A stretch of DNA of 64,000 nucleotides, from the NCBI GenBank assembly GCA_007258455.2, contig VDFB02373365.1, positions 224,653,201 through 224,717,200 on the forward strand, in the 5' to 3' direction. The notes under the pieces are model-generated. The model worked only from the letters and a program-made list of their open reading frames with translations. It did no database searches and was not told where the DNA came from. Positions 56,991-64,000 of the stretch are shown one piece after another. The translations under genes were made by a program, and so were the position numbers. Every line of letters begins with the position of its first letter. The stretch's first letter is position 1. This DNA comes from Sequoia sempervirens (Eukaryota > Streptophyta > Pinopsida > Cupressales > Cupressaceae).

Positions 56991-58795
56991 AAATAAATTT
57001 TTCTTTATTATTTTTTAAATATATATCTATTAAATAATATGAGATTTAGTTTTAAATTAGTTGGTTATAAAAGTATATATATATATTTTTTAGACATATT
57101 TAAATAATGTTTAAATATTTTAAATAGAAATTTTAAAATGTTTGTGTTATTATAGTTGAAATGAAATTGATATTATAATAAATAATTTTATTTAAAAAGA
57201 TTGATTTTAATCATTATGTAGCATTGAACAAATGAAATTAAATTGTTAGCATTTTAAATACCTAAATGTTGCCAAGGTGATTTGATTTACCTTGAGTATG
57301 TGCGAATAATGTCAATTATTTAATTGATTTCATGTACTATGTTAGTGCTTGGCTTGGGTTTAGGAAACCCTAACATTAGTTAATTGAGTTGCCTGAAATG
57401 CCTTTTTAAGTGATGTTTTCATTCATTCTCTATGTTGGGCAATTGAGTCAATTGTTTACGTAAGTCTTCCAGATGGGGTTTTTAATCTTTTGGGGTTGTC
57501 GTATTATGTAGTCAACTTCTGTTTTGCCTTGGGTAGCGTGTATTGAGGTACCATGTTGTTTCACCCAATTTTCACAAACGGGGACGGTTTGTGCCTCCTT
57601 GGGATTAGGAGAGGGTTATGAGGTTTGTGCCTCTTTTGGAAGGAGTGGGTTTTTTATTTTGTTTTCCTCTAGTGTTTGGAGTGATTTTCCTTTGTTTGTT
57701 GCCTCCTTGGATTGGAGAGGTCGTCTTATCTAGTTTACCCATTGGATTGTGGTTTTGTACAGTGTGTGTTGTCGTTAGGAGAGTGGCTCTTTGTGGGGGT
57801 CCGACACACAAAGGGGTGCCAGGGTAACTCACCTAGGGTTTAATCAAGTTATAATTTAGATGAATTAATGGGGAACTTTCACACTAATAAAGATAATGAA
57901 TGCCTCTCTCTTGAAGCATGCGTTTGTTAAGGCTTGAGATGAGATGAGACCCATAGTTTTGCATGAGGGTACGACTGCCGGTAGAGGCAAGCTAGGGTAA
58001 CCCAAGATGGGGGTTTGGTAGCCTAGGAAGGTTGGGCTAGGGTAACTCATAAGCAATTTATGTATGACACTCTTCCTACATTAGCAGTCAGTCAGTTATT
58101 GTGTGGTGTACATATGATGTACTTGATCATTATTCTCTGGAAGCATTGTAACTTTGTGTTAAGTGATATTGTGGTTGTAGTTGATTCAGTTCAGTTGTGT
58201 TTTAGCCTGTGTCTAGAGGTAGATGGTCTTGTGTATGAATCCTTGTTACTATCTCCTAGCACGGGGGGTGAGCCTTCGGGTATCACATGGTTGGGTGGAA
58301 TGTGCACCTTAATCCATTAGGTTTTCTTCTTGTTCGTGTGGACGAGACTTCCAGTTGGAGAGCTCGTGGGATCTTGTGCCTTCATGCCTTATTCTTTTTA
58401 GTTATTATTGTAATTTTATTACCCCTCATTGTATCGAGGTGGAGGATGTAATTTGTAACCTTGTATTTTGGAATTACCTCATTCGGGGAATGAGTGTTGT
58501 AATCTTATTGTAAAGTATATTTTGGAATCATGTGGAATTTCTTATGCTTTGTCGTAATTTTATCATGTTTGGAATGGATGTGTAATTAATTTGTTGTATA
58601 ATTAAATGTTATGTTTTTAATTCATGTTTCTTGTTTGGGTTTTAAAGTAATCTCAGTCTCGTAACCTTAGAGGTTGTTGGCAATGGATAGTGATCTTGCA
58701 TGTTATTTGTACCAAAACAAAAATAAAAAAATAGTACATTTGAGTAGTAAATTGCAACTTCCTCTAGGGTTGCGTGGCGGGGCATTACATCCAAG

Positions 58796-60051
58796 CTAGG
58801 TATCTGCCTGTTGTTGCTTGGTCAAGGTATTTGTCCTTTTTTTATGTCTAGATGACCTCAACAAATGATTTCTACAAGATTGAGCTCTATGTCCAAGATA
58901 GTTACATCTATAACACATGACATTATGATCTGAACCAAAAGAACAATAACTTCCTCTAGACATTCTATAAGAACTTTCATTACCATTCTTATCATTCCAC
59001 CAACAATTAATTGCTACATGACCAAATTTGTGATAGATATAACATATAGTGCCACAATTCTGATTTGACAAACTATAATTAGTTCTGGCATAACTTTCAC
59101 AGTCTCTAGCCCTATGTCCATAAACATGACATGAATAGCAGTAACCATGGAAATGGGAATAATTGTACCTTATTGATTGACATTTCCTGGAAGATGAGAA
59201 ACATGTGAATCTGTTAACAGTTTTTCTTTCTGTCTCTGGAGCATGATTTTTCAAGTCTATTTTCTTCTTAGGAGTCTACCTAACCTTGAAACTCTGTCCA
59301 TCTTTTGTTGCAAATACTATTTCATGTTGAGACTCATTTTGAACTCTTGAACTTTGTCCTTTTTCATATCCTAAACCAAAAATGTCTTTGTGATGCTTTT
59401 TCTTATTCAGCATCTCATTTAGCTTAATAATTCTTTGTGCAAAATTTTGATTTCTCTGAATCTTGACACTTTCAAGGTCTTTATTTAGAGTGATTACCTC
59501 TCCTTCCATTTTTTGACACACAATCTTTTTAACTTCCAAATTAGAATTTTCTACATCTATTATCCTTGTATACTCTTGGACTTCTAACTTCAAACTATTG
59601 ATTAATTTATCTGATTCTTCTTGTCTTTTTATTAGCAAGTTATTCTCCTCCATCTTTTTTTCTTCTTCAAGTTGATGTTTACAATCTATAACCATTTTTT
59701 CTGCATTTTTAAGATCTGTAAGAATTTTATCCTTAAGATTCCTTTCTTCTTGGAGTTGCTTCTCCAATTTTTGATTTACTTTCTAAGCCTCTTAATCTCA
59801 TCTAGAGAAACAATAAGTTCTTCCTCAAAATGAATTACTCCCTAGGAGTCACTAACACACTCTTCTATATCTAATCCATTCATATTTACTATAAATCCAT
59901 CAAGATTTATATTAGACGCATTTTATTCTACAATATTGTCCTTATTAACACTTATAGAGTCAATTGGCAAAGAATTTTCTTGAGACAATATTTCACTAGA
60001 CTTGACACTAGTGTTTTTCTTCTGACGTCTGTTTCTTTTGCACTTACGCAT
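58796..60051 (-). pseudogene. Gag-like protein remnant: coiled coil followed by CCHC zinc knuckles
   Basis: A start codon at 60051 opens a basic stretch. After a frameshift near 59785, 59767-59276 encodes a long charged coiled coil (KMVIDCKHQLEEEKKMEENN). A TAG at 59276 separates it from 59254-58796, which is in the same frame and holds knuckles CYSCHVYGHRARDC and CYRCNYLGHRAQSC, both perfect CX2CX4HX4C, plus a middle one whose second Cys is Tyr (CYIYHKFGHVAINC). Zinc knuckles in retroelement gag bind the element RNA. No pol domains follow: the space to the polypurine tract is filled only by the solo LTR and about 0.1 kb. It belongs to the same gag-only type as the outer element at 38491-49924. 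Confidence 0.65.
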
Positions 60052-60284
60052 AGTACTCCTCTAAGCAAGAACTTGGTTGGACTTAAGCAAAGATCTAGCT
60101 CTATATATCAATAGCAATTGAGATCAGATATATTTCCATCCCAATTTTAAAAAACACATAATCTGTACCATCAAACAGTGGATCTCTAGTCACAAAGATA
60201 CCTTCTTGAGCTTGTGACATGTTTACTAGGCTTCCAAAAACAAAAATCAATCCTAGGTGGATTAGACCTATATGAGGACCCTAT

Positions 60285-60296
60285 TCTCTGATACCA
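60285..60296 (-). other. Primer-binding site of the gag-only element
   Basis: The complement reads TGGTATCAGAGA, 11 of 12 bases of the initiator-Met type, two bases inside the LTR edge TGTTGG at 60299. Confidence 0.75.
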
Positions 60297-60298
60297 AT

Positions 60299-62875
60299 TG
60301 TTGGAAGATTGAAATCATTGAGAGGGGGGGTGAATCAGTGATTTATGAGAGTTACAACTTTTTAAACTTTGAAATTTTTTTATCAAATGACTATTAAAAA
60401 CCAGACTTCACATGAACTCAGACAAAATGGTATGTATTGCAAATCAAATAAAAATTCACTAACATAGACTAGCTTGATAAATTTTGCACACATATCAGAG
60501 CTTGTAACTAAACCATTTATGCAAGGTGATTTAAAGAATGGGCAGAAATGGATGACTGATATCAACAATATTATGCAACTCAAGCAAGTGAACCAATCAC
60601 ACATAGAAACATCACCTAACACTAGAATTTTGTCTTGGGTGGAAAAACCCTCTTGGGGTATAAAAAACCACTCGAAAAAATATTTCCTTTATTCACTTAG
60701 AGCTCCAACTCTTTCACATTTAGGAGCACCAACTCCTTTTACAAGATTACAAGAGCACCAACCCCTTCTACAAATTAGAATAATAAATATCAGAGGGTTT
60801 CTCTGTTACAATTTAACCAACATATTTCTTTCAAACTTATACACCAAATATCCTAAAGATTCATTGTTTGAATCTCTAAAATACCAGATGTATTAGATAA
60901 AATTTCTACATCATGTTTACAATAATTTCTATTACAGAATGTGTGTACAAACTTCTCAAAAAATTCCAACCACAAAACTCGTGTTCCATCTCTGTTTTTA
61001 TATACAAATGATCTCATGAATCTTCAACAAAAATTCATGATTACAATAACTATTTTCTTCAACCGATTGCTTTTTAACCCTTTATTTGTTTGCAAAGAAA
61101 TAACCAAGGGTTTCGAATCAAACTAATCACTGAACCTTCATTGTTAATACCTTAACAAAAATCATGATCAAAGCCCATAAAAATGTGTTAACTGTAATAC
61201 TTATTTAGGGAAGAATGAAGGAAAATAAAAATTAGAGGAACCATTTCAAAACTTCCAAATTGAAGATCTCCATCTGTTATCTTCCAACTTCCTTAGTCAA
61301 CACTCTATCTTCTTCCACTTTCGAGCTCAGAAATCTGCTAACACATCTTCACGGTGGCGGCTAGGGTTTCGCATGTTTTCCACATTGAAACAATAATGAC
61401 TTTTCCCTATACTTTCCTCAAGTCTTTTGAAGACTTTTCAAACAAAAATTATCATTTGAAATCAAAACATAATGATGCCTTTAGAATTTGTTGTCGATTT
61501 CCAAATCAAAAACCTTTTATCAAAACATAATGCTCGATGTCAAATGCTAGGTATGACCAAAAACTATGCATCAAAACCATATTGTTGTTGCTGCCAAATG
61601 ACTTTATACAAAGTCAAAAACTTTATAATTTTATAACAACTGATGTCACATGTGAAATTTAACTAAAATATAAACACCAAAAAAAACCTCCACTTAAGCT
61701 TTTAAAAAGCTTTTAAGACTTCAAAATGCCAACTCCCCAATACTTAGCATTCCCGACAAGGGCTTTTAAACATAGACCAAATATATATATTAAGTGTTGG
61801 TTTCTTTGCATTATTTAAACATAGATCGCATAAAACTTAAGTGCCCAATACCTCTAGATCACATTAACTTAAGTTCCTAATACCTCTAGATCATATTATC
61901 TTAAGTGCTCGATACCTCCATGGTAAAACATTCAATATCTTCATCACAAGACACACCATAAAATCAATCAATGAAATCTTTTAGAGCATGTACAATGTAA
62001 AATGAAGTTCAAACTACCTGAAGTGATATGCTTCACAATGTTTTAAATCTGAAGACCTATAAACTGCATTTTCTTGCAACTTGTATAATCAATATAAGAC
62101 TTCACATCATATTTGAACCGTCAGCCACATAGAAATAAATGTGCACACATATATATAAGCAAATGTATACCTCACTAAGAACTTGCCAAACCACTATCCA
62201 TGGTGTTAAACATGCCTAATCAAAACCCATGTTATCATGTAACTTGTCCTTTCGTGTAGCTTCCTAAAAGATAATCACTGTCACTTGTAGCACCCTGAAA
62301 GACAATCATTGTCTGTACTAGCATGCATATATCAAGAGTATCAAAATCCCATAGTCAAATAAATCATGATACACACTGAGTCAAGTAAATCACTATAAGA
62401 ACCTCCTATGTAAGATCATGAACAAGAATGTATCCTATGCCATAGTTCCATATGTATCCATGTATAGGTATGTATCCAAACCAAAGTTATATTGAAGTTT
62501 TGTCACAGTGTTACCAAAATGTCACCAAGACAATTACCCAAACTGATGATGCATAAACAAGTAAGCTGGAGTTATTATATATACCATGTGTGTTGATGAC
62601 AATGATGCAAAAGCAACTAAATTGAGTCAAAAACTCAGCTATGAACATCACAACTTTAATCAAGAAACATTCACCATCCAACATCATCTACACCAATTTG
62701 TGTAGCTTGGTAGCTTGTCATCTCAAACAAAGAACCATAGAACCAATTTTTTCATCAAGGACAAATCAAGAAACAACTAAAAAAACTAAGAGCCAACATT
62801 TTTGAGGTTCTCTAAGGAAACATTGTTTACCAAAGACACTTATTGATCTTAGTGGGATGAATCAATTTCCCTTCA
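60299..62875 (-). mobile_element. Putative 5' LTR of the gag-only element (up to 2.6 kb)
   Basis: Opens TGTTGGAAGATTG next to the primer-binding site, with the GAGAGGGGGGGTGAATC phrase also present in shorter form in the other gag-only LTR (about 49940). It runs without genes to the breakpoint at 62876, where dioxygenase exon 3 sequence resumes. The right end (CCCTTCA) is not a clean CAACA end, so the LTR may be truncated by the deletion that removed exon 3. The ORF 60474-60896 inside it is not supported. Confidence 0.5.
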
Positions 62876-63121
62876 TCCTGTACCCAACGTGCTTGTTATC
62901 AATCTTTGGGAATCTCTTCTGGTGGGTATTTGATAATCTTTTTGGGTTCTTTATTATTGAAAGTTTTGATTTTAAGGGGGAACTCACAATATAATTAACT
63001 TGTGGTTGTGTAGAAAGCTTGCAAAGGAAAGTACAAAGTCGCTCTACACAAAGGAGTAGTCACAAATAAAACCACTGCGATGACTCTTGTGGTTCACCTT
63101 GATCCTCCACTCAATCTCTAA
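62876..63121 (+). pseudogene. Dioxygenase paralogue, end of exon 3 and exon 4
   Basis: Exon 3 resumes at 62876 (matching 24684 of the intact gene) and ends at 62921 with donor GTGGGT. Intron 3 is 62922-63013 with acceptor TAG instead of CAG. Exon 4 is 63014-63121, ending in the same TAA. The distal His is kept but the following Arg is Lys (LHKG), and the residues at the RxS place are again A-M-T. The Fe-binding HxD and 282 of 328 bp of exon 3 are absent. Confidence 0.9.
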
Positions 63122-64000
63122 GATCTTGAGAAAAAAAAAAGATATCTTGGACATATATTAATAAAGCCAAGATTTGGCACAGTAGTTGTTTTTATTTTAT
63201 TTGTTGCAAACAATTTTATAACATGTTATGGATTTCATTATTGTGAAGTAATTGTTAGATGTTCATCTATAATTATTTTTAAGATTTTGAGATGGTACTA
63301 TTAAACTTTGTAATATTTGATTTTTTATTTGTATTATTAATTATTATTTTAAAATGATTTTGTTTTATTATTTTATAAGATTTATAGGTATATTGAAAAA
63401 TTGATTCATTCATATATCACTTTCTAAAATTTTTGGAATCAATGTTAATATTTTATTCAAATAATTAAAATAATTTAAGTTTTAAATTTCTATGATATAA
63501 AGTGATATTATAAAATTTCATGATATTTTATTTTTAAATGTGTTTTTATTATTTCATGGTTTATAAGTATGTGCTTTGATAGACAATTGATTCGTTCATA
63601 TCACTTTTTAGAATCAATATTAATATTTTATTCAAATTAATTAAATTAGTTATTGTGCTCATTAATGTTTTATTAGTTAGTTTAAATATTGTATACAAAT
63701 TCTTTAATTTTTTATTTTAATTGTAATGTTCATTATTAATAAATTATTTGGTAGGTAATTTTTATGATTAATAGATTTTTGTGTTGATAATTGATTACTA
63801 TCAGGTTACGTTAATGTTGATGTTTAATTTAAATGGCAATAATTTTTCTTTTTTGTTTGGTTGTGATTATGTTTATAATTTATGAAATTACTAAGTATCA
63901 TGTGTTGGTAATCATGACTTTGTGTATGTTTTCATTTAGATTCAATTTATTGATTAATTTGTGTGCTTATATGATACTTTTTGACACCATTGTGGTAGTT
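63122..64000 (+). other. 3' flank of the pseudogene, AT-rich, third copy of the tandem flank
   Basis: Aligns with 24929-25867 and with the start of unit b at 27673 (shared TTTATTTTATTTGTTGCAA-like and ATTATTAATAAATTATTTGG blocks). No gene; continues beyond the window. Confidence 0.75.

Larger units (their letters stand above)
55700..58789. mobile_element. Solo LTR, 3090 bp, perfect 5-bp target duplication TCCAA
   Basis: Begins TGTAACACCCC and ends GGGGCATTACA, imperfect inverted ends of the TG...CA type. TCCAA precedes (55695-55699) and follows (58790-58794). No internal region or second LTR is present, as left by recombination between two LTRs. It contains a 69-bp tandem duplication (56011-56148) and an AT palindrome zone (56880-56990). 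ORFs within it are not supported as genes. Confidence 0.88.
51278..64000 (+). repeat. Segmental duplication, copy 2 (contains the dioxygenase pseudogene)
   Basis: Aligns with 20140-25867 in order and orientation, with about 1 kb extra at 52540-53535 and 8.26 kb replacing 331 bp at 54620-62875. It lacks the LINE-like insert. The left limit coincides with the end of the outer element's LTR, and the right limit is beyond the window. Confidence 0.85.

Noticed and set aside
57524..58320. Plus-strand ORFs at 57524-57827 and 58060-58320
   Set aside because: They lie within the solo LTR bounded by a perfect target duplication and have no domain; treated as chance.
60474..60896. 140-codon plus-strand ORF
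   Set aside because: Lies in the putative LTR next to a primer-binding site on the opposite strand; no recognisable motif.
54620..62875. A single simple LTR element with paired LTRs at both ends
   Set aside because: The left 944 bp and the right 2.6 kb could not be aligned by eye, so only the primer-binding site, polypurine run and gag remnant are claimed.

Overview
This is a repeat-dominated window of nuclear DNA from a seed plant, most likely a gymnosperm. The evidence is one intron-bearing plant dioxygenase gene with a decayed paralogue, set in nested LTR retrotransposons, long AT-rich tracts and almost no other coding sequence. The species call is an inference. No bacterial operon, CRISPR array, rRNA or tRNA gene was seen.

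Layout. Positions 1-6120 are GC-rich relative to the rest and hold a long minus-strand transposon ORF kept in a single frame but cut by 11 stop codons, followed by a repeat-rich LTR-like tract. Positions 6125-18035 are a chain of minus-strand LTR elements of one family (LTR pieces near 6125-7125, 10150-13192 and 14612-18035). Their LTRs carry 14 copies of a short hairpin with a constant 6-nt loop. Positions 18036-20139 hold nothing recognisable. From 20140 begins copy 1 of a segmental duplication, interrupted by a LINE-like insertion (21176-23006). It contains the one apparently expressible gene, a four-exon 2-oxoglutarate/Fe(II) dioxygenase (23763-24928). Its 3' flank is itself duplicated in tandem (about 24985-27672 and 27673-30640), and each unit carries its own insertion; a 332-bp TRIM retrotransposon sits in the second. 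Positions 30641-36735 are AT-rich decayed sequence.

From about 36736 to 51277 lies a nested stack. An outer gag-only (LARD-like) minus-strand element has its 3' LTR at 36736-38490 and its 5' LTR at 49925-51277. A Ty1/copia element (40715-46948, 5-bp target duplication CTATG) is inserted in it. Three 758-795-bp MITE-like elements sit in the stack, and a fourth copy lies at 6323-7119. Positions 51278-64000 are copy 2 of the segmental duplication. Its dioxygenase copy (54029 onward) is a pseudogene: it has a 1-bp frameshift, and most of exon 3 is replaced by 8.26 kb of retrotransposon sequence, which itself contains a 3.09-kb solo LTR with a perfect 5-bp target duplication.

Strongest observations: (1) a MITE-like family with ends GGGTATGTGCAGGATC and a 4-bp target duplication, supported at two sites by the unoccupied sister LTR; (2) a 14-stem/6-loop/14-stem hairpin repeated 14 times in LTRs, with paired arm changes; (3) a dioxygenase lineage in which the 2-oxoglutarate-binding Arg of the RxS motif is Ala in both paralogues and the C terminus is short; (4) a transposon ORF whose 11 stops can all be explained by C-to-T changes, nine of them at CAG. 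All homology statements come from reading the sequence; no database search was run.
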